A DNA stretch of 64,000 bases. Source: Pelargonium x hortorum. Lineage: Eukaryota > Streptophyta > Magnoliopsida > Geraniales > Geraniaceae. The translations under genes and the position numbers were made by a program. Positions 36,971 through 46,278 of the stretch are shown here, piece by piece; positions within the stretch are counted from its first letter, which is position 1, and every line of letters starts with the position of its first letter. Where the stretch lies: the NCBI GenBank assembly GCA_036897525.1, contig JAYMTJ010000017.1, positions 62,001-126,000 on the forward strand. The letters are read 5' to 3'. Below the pieces are notes generated by a model, which was not told where the DNA came from, did no database searches, and worked only from the letters and a program-made list of their open reading frames with translations.

Positions 36971-37315
36971 TTGACTAAGACTTTCTACACTACTAACGAG
37001 AAACTAAAAAAGAGACCATCTACAAAAGAAGTAGTTGCCACCCTGTCTTCCTTCCTCTGTTTCAGGAATAGTATATATGCTGCAAGGAAGAGAATGAACT
37101 GTAAATGCGATTCTAACCAACGTCATCTGATCAGAAGGGCTTGTGCTCTGCCGGATAAAAGATTTAGAAAAAAGGAGGAGCTTTTCGGGGTAGCTGGGAG
37201 TTGCTGTAGAAGGGGATTCCCGGAGGCAGTCTTTCCTTTCTATTCATGGAAGAGGTGGAAGATCGGTAAGGAAGGAGAGGGTCTTTCTTCTATATCCATA
37301 TTAGTATCTATATAA
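36971..37315 (+). CDS. Unidentified frame, longest in the window (114 codons)
   Basis: The frame opens at a TTG; the first ATG is at 37094 and would give 73 residues. It is not recognised. The product would be basic (several KK, RR, RKK clusters such as RRACALPDKRFRKKEELF) with seven Cys, two of them a CKC and two a CC pair. No signal peptide or membrane segment is evident. G+C is visibly above the surroundings, especially from 37120 to 37290, which lengthens frames by removing stops. A minus-strand T-arm-like motif follows at 37368. Length alone is within chance for this window, so a real gene is possible but unproven. Confidence 0.15.
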   Translation: MTKTFYTTNEKLKKRPSTKEVVATLSSFLCFRNSIYAARKRMNCKCDSNQRHLIRRACALPDKRFRKKEELFGVAGSCCRRGFPEAVFPFYSWKRWKIGKEGEGLSSISILVSI

Positions 37316-37685
37316 GGAATTAGAAAGATACTCTATTCTTTATTTTGTTTTGCTGGGATAGAGATAGATTTCGAACCTGTGTACAGTACATTACTTCGGT
37401 GATTTACTTTTCGATGTCATAAGTTAAGAGACACTCTGAATCATCTACCAAATAGTTTAGAGAGTGCTTGTATTAAATTAAATGGGTTTATTTCAAATTC
37501 CTTTATCTAAGTGATTTTAATCCTTACTTTTTTTTGAAAAGCCGTAGGTAGGCACCCTTTCCTAAAGCACCCTTCTTATTTTTATTTCGATGTACCCGCT
37601 ATGTAATAGGCAACCTCGCAAAGGGGGCCAGAGACTCCATAAAAAGAAGTAAAGGGGAATCCATATATACTATACTACTAGAAAA

Positions 37686-37701
37686 CGCATGAGTTCAAGT
37701 C
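37686..37701 (+). repeat. T-arm-like dispersed motif, variant copy
   Basis: CGCATGAGTTCAAGTC; its last 14 bases match 43897-43910 and 30614-30627 (minus). Same GAGTTCAAGTC core. Confidence 0.45.
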
Positions 37702-40494
37702 ACGTAGTATACAAATAAGACAGGACCCCCCTCCCCCTTGTATTACAAGAACTTGTAATTACAATTTTCTTTTGATCAAATTTTGACAGATCTGATAGCA
37801 AATTCTTATTGACTTCTTTCTCTATCATACCTATCTCAACCTCTCTTTTATTTTAGCTAGGATAGGTCCAACTGTCTTTATTCCTAACCCAGAAGCCGAA
37901 ACTATACCTCTCTTAGATTTAGAGGACTTTCCTTTGAAAACTTCTCCCGAGTTGCCTTTGAGTTTTCTCTTGTAAAACCCCTTATTATGATTTGAAACCG
38001 TTCTTATTTTACTTGAATTCTAAAAAACTATTCAGTAGCTATACTTTATTTCCTTTAAGTGGATTTCCTTACTACTTAACTTTTTAAAACTTTTCTTTTA
38101 CTTCATTACTAGAAACAAATAGAAATGCAGCTAACTGAGGAAATAGCCCCCCCTTATTTTTTCTTTCTAATTCCTATATGCCTAGACTAGAGGTATGCTC
38201 GATTAGTAAGGCTGGGAATAGGAGGCTCGAAAAGGCTCTATTTAAGTGATTAGGGCTCTCCTTTTGTAGTAGATTTGTAATATATAACCCTCATTCGTAC
38301 AGCGGAAGGTGCGTCTAATTTGAAAGATAAGTAGTAAGAATTGACCTCACTTAATATCCAATGAATTCGCAGGTAAAAGACCCTTTTCTAATAAATAAGC
38401 CTCTTTATTTAACAAACAAGCCTTTCCTTATTCCAAAGTTTAGCGTAGTAGTACACCCAGCTGTACGTATATACAAGAACTCCTGAAAAGAGAAGCGCTT
38501 TTCTAGTCTAGTTGTTTATCGTGGTAAGTGAGAGGTTCTAACTTAGTAAACCGCAAAAAACTACCCTATCTTTCCATATACCATGGGGGTTCTCGTATTA
38601 CAGTATCCGTGTAAAGGTTTTTGTTTAATTGGTTAGGCTCTCCCAAGATAATTGGCAGAATGCAGAATATAGTACAGCTAACTTGGAAGACGAATAGATA
38701 ATCAATTTTGTGTCTTTATCTAAAAACACGTATACAAGAATTCCTCACCTCAAATGTTAACAGGAATAGAAATTCATTTAGAGTCAATTGTTATGGCTAG
38801 CTTATTGAGAAGAGGTCAAGTTCCTAGTAATACATATTATAAGTAACTCATTGAGTAGGGTCTTCCAGTTTTTTGTTAACCAATTTCTTTTTTGCTTCAT
38901 TTTAAATAAGTTGAGTCAGTAATCCTTATAGCTTAAGCGGAGTTCTTATTACTAAAGTACTCAGAATAAAAGAAATCTTGTAAATAGTATGCTAAATTAC
39001 CTAATTTCTCTCCTAAAAAAGGATCCGTAATTCAAATTAGTTAAGCACCTGTCAAAGTCCCTGATGTCCTTGTTTCCAAGTTCTGTGGGAAGCCTTTTCT
39101 ATAAGAAATATCCTGATTTAAGCATTCATCACACAACTCAGCGGGGTATACTTGATAAAGTAATTTATACTAAGACTTTCACTCAGGTTAAATTATTAAC
39201 TTTCTTCTCTCACTTCTAACTGACCGTGCCCTACTCAGCTCTCTAACTATAAGTAGCCGCCTTTTCTATCATCTATTATAAACGGGGTTCTCTAATTAAT
39301 TCTTACTGCTGCTATTAAAAGGTTTCATTCTCATTGGAACATTAAGGGCAAGAATCTCCTTTTGGGTAGTATAAATTCCAAACTAAGGATACTCTTCCAG
39401 GATCTCAGCTCTCTCTTTCAATTTATTGTCCAAGAGCTTTGAGTTTAGCTCTAACTTAATTAAAGGAAAGGACGTTTTGAATAAATACTTCGAAAAACTT
39501 CACGTGAAGATCCTAATTCGGCAGAAAAAACGAGTCCTGACTTTTCTCAGTGAGAATCTACAGGCGATGTAATTAGAACTTAAGAAAGACCAAACAAATG
39601 GAGTAGGGACTTACTTTGACGGATCAGAGAACAGGGTTTTCTACTACAAAAGGGCTGCCTTTTTGTTACGGTATTTCGCGGGAAACTAAAACAAGTCGAC
39701 TTGAACCTATAACTTTCGATGAATTGAGCTTTTGCGTTGTCCAGTCTCAACGGAAGTTTATATCTAATTTTCTGCAATATTTATATTTATTAGGTTTCAT
39801 TTCAGTTAAAAGGATTAGTTCTTGAGATCTTTCTTAGGGATTCCTTATTTAATAAGTCATTTTGGCGATCTTTAGACTAGGTTACCTGAGCGCTTATGTA
39901 ATACAAGGAGGCTTGGGAAACACTATATCCCATAACTTAAATTCCGAGCATGTTTAAAGAGACCCTTACTAACCGAACTGGATCAAGTTCTGTGTTTTAA
40001 TTGTGGGAGGGAATTCCTACTACCAAACTAAATATATAAAGAAAAACCGCCCTTTGTTGTATAAAATAAAATTATAAAGCATTCTACTGCCAATCCAGGG
40101 TCCTTGTACTAAAATAGGAGGCATATTCTATTTATATAAGGAATAATAAACCACCAACTTGTAAAGCCCAGCAAAGACTGCACTCGAACCCAGGACTGTT
40201 CCTGGTTGAATGGGTGATTGAACACTCGAAATAAGAAGGTTTAAGAAAGAGTTGTTAAAGGTAAGGGAACGAGAAAGAAACTGACTGTCTACTTGACTAG
40301 CTTTCAACTTCACTAACTTGGAAAATACCTAACCTAGCTATTCTCTTGTAAAAGCCGAGACTTGGTTATATCTCATTGGTTGAAACTTTACTGAAATTCT
40401 TAGAGCCTTTCAAATCAGCTATACCTATAACCCGGACTCTGTAGCTTATTAGGGTTCCCTGTACTTTGTAGCTTACTGTTAACCTTCTTATTCA

Positions 40495-40704
40495 TAAGCC
40501 TCTCTTAGAAGCTTGACTCGTACCTATTACTGGAATCTCTATCCTTTTAAAAGCTATATTCTCTATCTGTTGTATCTTACACTGTATCATAGCTTCTTTC
40601 TTACTCATACCTGTACTTGCTTTCTTTAGAGAAAAGCCTAACTTGAGACCTCTCTTTCTAGACTCAATAGGATTCTTACTTAGAAAATCCCTATAGTTTA
40701 GTAT
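40495..40704 (-). pseudogene. Basic-peptide family frame, long copy (70 codons)
   Basis: A minus-strand frame between the stop at 40492-40494 and one at 40705-40707. It begins with eight unremarkable residues, then reads NPIESRKRGLKLGFSLKKAS, later TGMSKKEAM, an IQQIENIAFKRIEI section, and ends IGTSQASKRGL. The first ATG is at residue 33, leaving 38 residues. Family words: RKRGL (KKRGL at 45250), STGMSKK (STGI), KRIEI (TKIEI at 45506), GTSQAS (GQSQAI at 45506), LGF (8575). It is among the longest members and marks the edge of the repeat island to 46.5 kb. It may be a degenerate copy of the 45506 type. No known domain. Confidence 0.4.
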
Positions 40705-41131
40705 CTATTACTAAGAAAGACTTTTTGTAGAGATACCAAACGACTAATAAGGCACTTACTACTCCATATCTGGCTATATTAGATATATATATACTAACTG
40801 TATTACTAACTTCGTGAGTTTAAAGGATATTTAGAGTCTAATAGATAGTACATGAATACCTTATACCCACCAGCATAAACTTCTTACTGACTTGTTTGCT
40901 ACTTATTTACTTTAGAATCTTCTAATAAAGTAATAATAAAGAGAGCTTTCCTTTTTCTTGCGCATGTGCCTAACTTAATTACTAAGTTAAGAAACTCTAG
41001 AATCTCTTTTAGGGAATAATTAGGAAACACCGGAGCATAGTAAGGGTTTTTAAAAGGTTTCAGTTTTATTACAACCAGCCTTAAGATTTCAAGGAATTCT
41101 CTAACTAAGAAACCCTCTTAATTTCCTAAAG

Positions 41132-41148
41132 TAGGGGAGTTTGACAGG
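41132..41148 (+). repeat. 17-base repeat, copy 1
   Basis: TAGGGGAGTTTGACAGG, identical to 45873-45889. One such 17-base pair could arise by chance in this window, but both copies fall inside the repeat island. Confidence 0.5.
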
Positions 41149-41613
41149 TCTGTTAAAGATTTTTTTTAATAAGTTTTTCAGGAGGGTTTGGGTCCTTTTT
41201 AGTTATTAGTAAGAAAAAAAAAAACGGGGCTCTTGCTAAGGTCTTGTTCTCCTACATTTGAATATCGGGTTTTTACAAGAGAAAGACCTTCAAAAGGCAG
41301 AAGCCAAGGATCCTTTAAGCGTACTCTAGGATTTAGGACAGGTAAGTAACAAAAAGTTCTTCCACTCTACAACCTAATCAGGAATTTCTTAGAAGTGTTA
41401 GCTTAGCGGGTGCCCTATATTAAATCTAAGTAAGGCATTTCCGTAGAGAAAGTTTTTCCGCCAGATAATTTTGGGACTTTCTTGTTTTTAGTAGTACGAG
41501 TTCCCTTCTTTTTGAGAAAGATTTGAAAGGTTTTACAAGATAAAGGTATTATGAGATATCGGATTTTAGAGAGAAATTAAGGCTCAGATTTCTGCTTTGC
41601 AGTATGTAAATAC

Positions 41614-41644
41614 CCTTGATATCACAAGTTTTCAATTCTTAACT
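41614..41644 (+). repeat. Diverged duplicate (partner at 29234-29264)
   Basis: 28 of 31 bases match 29234-29264. Confidence 0.7.
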
Positions 41645-41795
41645 TTTAGGTCAACCTTAACTAAACTATAGTAGGAGCTCGTAGAAATGATTGCGTTTTT
41701 TTATTAGAGTGTTTTCCAAGTACAGCGAGTTTTTAATGACCAAGGTTATAAACCTGAGTATAACTAAGTCAGGAGGATGCCTTTAGAATCCTTAG

Positions 41796-42038
41796 GAGAA
41801 GCTTTTCGGAAGAGTTCTTAGCAGGCAAGGTCAAGCCAAAGTCATTTGTACGGGTATAAGTACAAGAATATATAGAACTCAAAGTTGTTTTCTTGTCTTT
41901 CTGAGCCAGTTTATAAGTAAAAAGGAAGGCACTTACAGGTACTTTTGTGGTTATAGGCTAGGGTTTCCTACTATTTTGAAGTCTGTGCCTATATCCTTAA
42001 CAAGTCTTTCAAAGCAGAGAAATACGGGTAAGAGTTAG
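41796..42038 (+). pseudogene. Open frame of 80 codons with a family-like N-terminal part
   Basis: Bounded by stops, without ATG. Early residues read RQGQAKVICTGISTRIYRTQ, echoing GQSQAI (45506) and STGI words. The rest is less basic and more aromatic (SQFISKKEGTYRYF) and ends RNTGKS. Only the first third resembles the family, so the open length beyond it may be chance. It lies upstream of the mosaic repeat at 42048 and on the same strand as the frame at 42311. Confidence 0.2.
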
Positions 42039-42047
42039 GATTTTTAG

Positions 42048-42062
42048 AGTCTTTTGGATCAA
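42048..42062 (+). repeat. Mosaic repeat block shared with 45469-45483
   Basis: AGTCTTTTGGATCAA is identical at 45469-45483. About 40-50 bases later both copies have GGTTGGGAATTCTAA (42099-42113 and 45508-45522), with TAATTAC between. Two 15-base blocks in the same order make this a diverged duplication rather than chance. Confidence 0.75.
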
Positions 42063-42110
42063 GGAAATGGGGTAATTACGAGTTCGACTAGACTAAGGGG
42101 TTGGGAATTC

Positions 42111-42200
42111 TAAATAAAAGAGGAAGTCTATGTCTCGATTATTCCCTTGTCAATATCTAGTCCAGAAATAGATTCTATCAGAATTCTAATAAAGGAGAGG
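42111..42200 (+). repeat. Diverged duplicate, copy B (partner at 28456-28536)
   Basis: Shares 19 identical bases at its left end and 25 at its right end with 28456-28536. Its left edge overlaps the block shared with 45508-45522, so 42.05-42.2 kb is a mosaic of two repeat families. Confidence 0.85.
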
Positions 42201-42310
42201 TTTTCTCTGTTTAAAAGGACCCGTAAAGTGTTTAAGAAGTAACTCGTTGTTATAAGGTATCCAAGGAACATAGCTCTACGGAAAGTAAGAAGTCAATCAG
42301 AGTTGTATAA

Positions 42311-42445
42311 GGTATAGGTACGAGTAAGAAACAAAGCAAGTTGTTGGTTAATAACAGGGGTAAGATGAAAGCTACAGGAATTCTTTCTTGCTTGTGTTCC
42401 TTGATTTGTATTCGAAAGGTATTCAAGAGATCAAGATTTAAGTAA
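42311..42445 (+). pseudogene. Basic-peptide family frame (44 codons)
   Basis: A plus-strand frame bounded by stops, beginning GIGTSKKQSKLLVNNRGKMK, then ATGIL, a Cys/Leu-rich stretch and a basic RKVFKRSRFK end. GIGTSKK parallels IGTSQASKR at 40495 and GSKKAG at 45987; ATGIL parallels STGIL at 45987. The only ATG is at residue 19. It lies about 110 bases after the duplicate at 42111-42200. Unidentified; same caveats as the other members. Confidence 0.33.
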
Positions 42446-42636
42446 GTTGTTTCCTTGTTTACACGGAATACAGAACAGAGAAACTCCTTATCTTATACTA
42501 CTAAGAATTTCCTTATTCATTAACAAATTCAATATTATTTCGCTCATTTATTCCCAGGTCTTGTAACATATTAAGAAAGTGAGGAAATGAAATTGAATAC
42601 CTTCTTTATTTACTTATTTCCTTTTGTTCTACAGGA

Positions 42637-42653
42637 CAGGCAAGCTTGCTTGT
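42637..42653. repeat. GCAAGCTTGC palindrome family, copy
   Basis: CAGGCAAGCTTGCTTGT, identical to 43386-43402. The core GCAAGCTTGC is a perfect 10-bp palindrome. Confidence 0.7.
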
Positions 42654-43385
42654 GAAGACTTCTGCGTTTCCCTCCTTACTATAGACTCTAAACGGCTATT
42701 ACTAGTTTCCCGGCAAGAGTCTTCTTTACTTTTTTAGGCTTTATGTTATCTATCTTTAGTAATAAGCCCTCCATTTATACAACTAATAAAAACTTTTTTC
42801 TTTTCTCTAGCACCTGTATATCCAACTACAGTAATGTAAAGGAAACCCGCTTCTATTCCTATCTTTTCTATTGCCAGAATTGCCTTTAAAGTCTCTCTTG
42901 TAAAATGGCTTACTTTACTAATCAACTACGCTACACTTTTCCTGTTATAATACCCTGGTTTACCCTACACTTTAAATGTCTAACAATGGAAACTTCTTAC
43001 TTTCCTTAGACCTTGTACTTCTTATTGTATTCCCTAACTCGAGATCCAGAGCTGCAGAAACAGAAAGAAGAATTCCTTTTACACCTTATAAGAAAAGCTC
43101 ATACCCTTCTTTAAAACCCTTGCCATATCTAATGAAATACTAATAAATAAAAGAGAGTTCCTTTTAGAAACGTTAAAGAAAAGGGAATGCGTATTAAACC
43201 AAATAAGCCCAGAGTTCTTATCTAGAATCACTTCAAACTTGAGTTCATAGGTCTCGGTAAGGTGGAGTACTTTTTAGTCTTTTTGCGTTTGATTTCCTAT
43301 GTTTATTCAGTATTTACCTTTTCAAAACTGCCTTGCTTGTCAAATTCCTGTGTCTAATTTAAGCTAACCTCTAAAAGGGAATCCT

Positions 43386-43402
43386 CAGGCAAGCTTGCTT
43401 GT
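43386..43402. repeat. GCAAGCTTGC palindrome family, copy
   Basis: 17 bases identical to 42637-42653, 0.75 kb away and in the same orientation. Confidence 0.7.
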
Positions 43403-43892
43403 TAATTTGTTTACCGGGTTTTCCGTATCTCCCCTAATTGAATTACTGCTTGTTTACGAGTTCCTACTTAGAATCCTGTATAACCACTCCTAAGACTTTG
43501 TTAAAGTTTAGTCCAATTTGCCTAATTGTTCGGGCTTACATAGACTTTCTTGGGCTCCCTGTCTTACTTTATAGATCTGGAACTGAAGAATTACTTTATA
43601 AGTATGAAACTTACCTTGTGACTGACTACTTGAAAAACTGGATCCGAAAGAAGAAGAAAACCCTGCTACTATATATACTTTAGTTCTACTTCTTTTATTC
43701 CTTAACCTCTTGTCGGAATAGGGAAACCTAGAAACAAATGGAACAAGCTTTTACCCTTTAAACACTTACCAACACAACTGAAAAAGACCTGCTTTTTTAC
43801 AAAACCTAGTCTTATTAGCTAGACCTATACTCTTATACATACCCACTTTCTTATTTATTCCTCAAGGCCTTTAACTAGAAGACAAATACAGG

Positions 43893-43912
43893 AATACATG
43901 AGTTCAAGTCCC
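43893..43912 (+). repeat. T-arm-like dispersed motif, fullest copy
   Basis: AATACATGAGTTCAAGTCCC. GAG-TTCAAGT-C fits a tRNA T stem and loop (TTCRANY). Copies with the same core: 29452, 30614 (both minus), 37686 and 61089 (plus). Confidence 0.55.
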
Positions 43913-44141
43913 GTCAACGGCTTATACTGACTTCTTACTTTCCTCAGAGCTTTGGTTTTCCTACTCTTCTGTAACTGAGTTTTATTACCTTTCTTTGCTT
44001 TGTAGCCCAACTCTTATCGTTGTTATGAGTTATTAGTTTCTTTTAGTATCTTATAAGTATTCTATAGTTATAGTTATAGTAACACATTCCTATTATTAGT
44101 TATGTAATAAACTATAATAGTTAGTGACAGTCTTACTTGTT

Positions 44142-44157
44142 CAAGCAAGCTCGCCTC
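44142..44157. repeat. GCAAGCTTGC palindrome family, variant copy
   Basis: CAAGCAAGCTCGCCTC: one base differs from the CAAGCAAGCTTGCCTC form seen at 45134-45148 (T to C in the core). Confidence 0.5.
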
Positions 44158-44513
44158 ATTGTCTATGTAGCTATTGGTACAGAGAGGGCTTCGCACCTAG
44201 GGAATATTGTAACAGTTACTATACCCAACCGCAGGCATCCGGAGGCATGTTAATGCAAGTAGTATCTTAGATAGAACATATATACGTTATACCCAACAAC
44301 TCTTTATTATCTGGAAAACCCCGGATACAAAGTAAGACAAAAGCAGCTTACTTATGAATGCCCCCTTGTTACTTATTATTCTATTACCTGCTCTAAATTC
44401 TAGAACCCAAATCCAATAAACGAAAGATTTCTCTTGGACCAACGTCTACTCATAACTTGTTTCTTAATGAAACCCAATACTTATTCTTTTTTCTGAGCTA
44501 TAGCCTCATTCTT

Positions 44514-44606
44514 CTAACCTGTACTACTTATTGTAGCTGCTGTATTCCCTATCTTATTACCTAGATTTGCCCTACTCATTAAGATTAAGAAACTCCTTCC
44601 AACCAA
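44514..44606 (-). pseudogene. Basic-peptide family frame (30 codons, ATG at residue 10)
   Basis: A minus-strand frame between stops. From its ATG it reads MSRANLGNKIGNTAATISST and ends in Gly, 21 residues. NKIGN and ISSTG resemble NKGI and STGI words of the family. It is less basic than other copies. The frame stops right after STG, where several other copies continue with a Lys-rich run. Unidentified. Confidence 0.27.
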
Positions 44607-44914
44607 CTAGAGAAAGATACTTGCCTTGTGACACTTACTAAATCTAATAGGATTTGATCCTGTTAGGAGTTCTTATAGTCTGACCTGTTAAGGGTTAGGA
44701 GTTGCCTTTATCTAAACAGGTAAGAAAGCCAAAACCCATACAGTAAGATATAAGTACAAAGGTATATTATTTGAGTCTTTCAAGCCGGACTAAGAGCTAA
44801 GACAGAACTCAAACAAGCTTTAGTTTGAAGGCTTTAAACCGGAACACAGAAACACCAATAAGAAGATAGGTCTCGCTCTAAAGAAAGGTATGAAAGGAAG
44901 TAAGTCAATAAGCA

Positions 44915-44958
44915 GAGATTAGAACCTGTATCTTACTCCGTTACTGTACTCCGGTTAA
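44915..44958 (-). repeat. tRNA-3'-half-like element
   Basis: Minus strand reads TTAACCGGAGTACAGTAAC, then CGGAGTAAGATACAGG and TTCTAATCTC. The last part looks like a T arm and is shared with 30523-30537. The CCGGAGTA start is shared with the minus strand of 36761-36800, which also ends ACAGGTTCTATTCTC. No acceptor or D arm is seen. Confidence 0.4.
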
Positions 44959-44981
44959 GGCGTTTTTAAGGGTATCCTATA

Positions 44982-44999
44982 CCTGTAAATGAAGTCAAG
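44982..44999 (+). repeat. 18-base repeat over a start codon, copy 1
   Basis: CCTGTAAATGAAGTCAAG, identical to 45980-45997. In both places the ATG at its eighth base opens a frame of 60-75 codons. Confidence 0.65.
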
Positions 45000-45216
45000 T
45001 GAAAGTCAAAGAAGTTCTGTTTTTCCAGTTGTTGGTTATAGTGTAAGGTTAACTAAACGAAGACTATTAAGCATTAACATTCCTCCGTACCCTTCGGTCG
45101 GTAACAAGGACTTACCCATTCTCCACAATAGACAAGCAAGCTTGCCTCTTTTTAAGAGCAAAAGCAACAAGAGACAAGCTCTTGCCTTAAGAACTAGTAC
45201 TATCTATACTTTCTAA
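44989..45216 (+). CDS. Unidentified basic frame (75 codons)
   Basis: Starts at the ATG inside the 18-base repeat also found at 45980. It reads MKSSESQRSSVFPVVGYSVR, then TKRR, a Pro-rich middle and a Lys/Arg/Ser-rich second half (LFKSKSNKRQALALR). The GCAAGCTTGC palindrome (45124-45147) lies inside the frame and is read RQASLP. The N-terminus MKSS is the same as at 45987, after which the frames differ. It is on the same strand as the basic frames at 45250, 45506, 45987 and 46279. No known domain. A shared start context is the main argument for coding; the insertion of a dispersed repeat argues against constraint. Confidence 0.22.
   Translation: MKSSESQRSSVFPVVGYSVRLTKRRLLSINIPPYPSVGNKDLPILHNRQASLPLFKSKSNKRQALALRTSTIYTF
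45124..45147. repeat. GCAAGCTTGC palindrome family, long copy
   Basis: 24 bases identical to 45902-45925, ending in GACAAGCAAGCTTGCCT. A 24-base identity is not expected by chance in a window this size. Confidence 0.9.
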
Positions 45217-45249
45217 TAATCAAAACTCCTATATACTAGAATGACTTGA

Positions 45250-45396
45250 AAGACTTTAGATAGTACACTAGCTACACTAAGTACAGGCTGCAATAAGACC
45301 TATAAGAGTCTCGCTGCAGGTATTATGAAGAAGAGAGGTCTAACTCATAAGAAGAGTACAACATTCCTGAAGTTTAAGCAGCCAGGTAAGTATTAA
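45250..45396 (+). pseudogene. Basic-peptide family frame (48 codons)
   Basis: A plus-strand frame between stops. It begins KTLDSTLATLSTGCNKTYKS, then LAAGIMKKRGLTHKKSTTF and a Lys-rich end. LTHKKST is the family hallmark (8575, 33553, 46279); AAGIMKKRGL joins two more words found at 28179 and 40495. The single ATG is at residue 26. The next frames downstream on this strand carry the same vocabulary. No known protein family recognised. I judge that it derives from the same source as 46279, whatever that is. Confidence 0.38.
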
Positions 45397-45468
45397 ACTA
45401 AAGAGTTGCTTTTGTGTTCCCCTGTTTCCAGTTTTGAGTCTTATAAAGGGCAAACCCTAACTAGTAGT

Positions 45469-45522
45469 AGTCTTTTGGATCAATTGTAATTACAAGTTGA
45501 ACTAATTGGTTGGGAATTCTAA
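45469..45522 (+). repeat. Mosaic repeat block shared with 42048-42113
   Basis: Contains AGTCTTTTGGATCAA and GGTTGGGAATTCTAA in the same order as at 42048-42113, with 12 fewer bases between outer ends. The right block overlaps the start of the frame at 45506. Confidence 0.75.
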
Positions 45523-45775
45523 TAAGAAATTAAGGAAAGCACGGTGCTTCAAGAGCTTTCTGAGGGCTAAAAAGAAAGCAGCTTTAATAGGTATAAAGAA
45601 TCAGAGTATGAAACAAGTTATGAATAAGAGTAAGAAAGCAGCAAGTAAGCAGGGTATTATAGGTCAAAGTCAAGCTATCGAGACAAAGAAAAGAAGGTTA
45701 CAGAATATAAGAATAGCTATGACTAAGATAGAGATCCAAAGTCTAGCGCTGAAAAGTATAGAAAGAAAGGTTTGA
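45506..45775 (+). CDS. Lys-rich frame of the basic-peptide family (89 residues)
   Basis: The longest family member. It opens at a TTG; the first ATG lies at residue 35. Sections: NKKLRKARCFKSFLRAKKKA, then AALIGIKNQS, NKSKKAASKQGIIGQSQAIE, TKKRR, and RIAMTKIEIQSLALKSIERK. About 30% Lys plus Arg, no Trp or Tyr, almost no acidic residues. GQSQAI and TKIEI match the copy at 40495. It would suit an RNA- or DNA-binding protein, but that is only inference from charge. Its first codons fall inside the repeat block shared with 42099-42113, so the start is dubious. Codon use is dominated by AAG/AAA, ATA, AGT and GCT, as in other copies. Confidence 0.28.
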   Translation: MVGNSNKKLRKARCFKSFLRAKKKAALIGIKNQSMKQVMNKSKKAASKQGIIGQSQAIETKKRRLQNIRIAMTKIEIQSLALKSIERKV

Positions 45776-45795
45776 GGGTTAAGAAGAAGTGTTAT

Positions 45796-45826
45796 GGGAT
45801 TAGAACCCCTTGGAGTTACTGTATTC
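45796..45826 (-). repeat. tRNA-3'-end-like element
   Basis: Minus strand reads GAATACAGTAACTCC, AAGG and GGTTCTAATCCC. The same two words, GAATACAGTAAC and GGTTCTAATCCC, occur in the same order at 61021-61057 on the plus strand. GGTTCTAATCC matches the tRNA B-box pattern GGTTCNANNCC. Confidence 0.5.
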
Positions 45827-45872
45827 TGCAAACTAAAGATTGCCTAGGTTTCCGGTTTAAAGGGAATTAGTA

Positions 45873-45889
45873 TAGGGGAGTTTGACAGG
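45873..45889 (+). repeat. 17-base repeat, copy 2
   Basis: TAGGGGAGTTTGACAGG, identical to 41132-41148. Confidence 0.5.
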
Positions 45890-45901
45890 GCCTTACAACA
45901 A

Positions 45902-45925
45902 CACAATAGACAAGCAAGCTTGCCT
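45902..45925. repeat. GCAAGCTTGC palindrome family, long copy
   Basis: 24 bases identical to 45124-45147. It sits 61 bases before the ATG of the frame at 45987, whereas the other copy lies inside a frame. Confidence 0.9.
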
Positions 45926-45979
45926 TTGTTTCTAGGTTTCAGATTCCAGAGAGTAAGTTAGTTAGGGGCTAAGGGCTTT

Positions 45980-45997
45980 CCTGTAAATGAAGTCAAG
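45980..45997 (+). repeat. 18-base repeat over a start codon, copy 2
   Basis: Identical to 44982-44999. The ATG at 45987 is in the same place within the repeat as the ATG at 44989. Confidence 0.65.
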
Positions 45998-46172
45998 CCA
46001 AAGTATAGCCCCAGCGACAGGTAGTAAGAAAGCAGGGATAGAGAAGAAAAGTACAGGTATTCTCAGGAAAGGTATTAAGACTGAGGGGAGGAGAAGTCAG
46101 GGTATGCATATACGTCTAGGTAAGAAGAGTCTTATATCTCTGAAGAAAAGAGGCGTGGGTATTAAGGTCTAA
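45987..46172 (+). CDS. Lys/Gly-rich frame of the basic-peptide family (61 residues)
   Basis: It has a proper ATG, inside the 18-base repeat shared with 44982. It reads MKSSQSIAPATGSKKAGIEK, then KSTGILRKGIKTEGRRSQG, a short MHIRLGKKSLIS section and a KKRGVGIKV end. Every section carries family words (STGI, KGIK, KKRG, GIKV). About 30% Lys or Arg and 15% Gly; no membrane segment and no Cys. Codon choice is uneven (GGT, ATT, AAG, AGT). A product of this type could bind nucleic acid, but no domain supports it. Of all members this one looks most like an intact small gene. Confidence 0.33.
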   Translation: MKSSQSIAPATGSKKAGIEKKSTGILRKGIKTEGRRSQGMHIRLGKKSLISLKKRGVGIKV

Positions 46173-46278
46173 CTTGTTAGACAAGCTGTGCAGAAGAGTG
46201 TGAAATAAGGTATTTCAAAAGTATAATAGCTAAGAAGACTAGTAAGATAGAAAAGAAAGTCCTTCCCTTTTTAGGTAA

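Larger units (their letters stand above)
33781..40491. other. Stretch without a recognised gene
   Basis: Apart from the unidentified frame at 36971, no gene was recognised. Noted separately: a hairpin at 34231-34259, a 13-base match to the tRNA-Ser variable arm at 36643, and T-arm-like motifs at 36565, 37368 and 37686. A CCAGG/CCTGG hairpin at 40190-40205 lies beside a minus-strand GGGTTCGAGT, again T-arm-like but without a full fold. Confidence 0.5.

Noticed and set aside
40170-40240. Possible minus-strand tRNA with GGGTTCGAGT
   Set aside because: The nearby CCAGG/CCTGG hairpin uses the same bases and the remaining arms do not fold.
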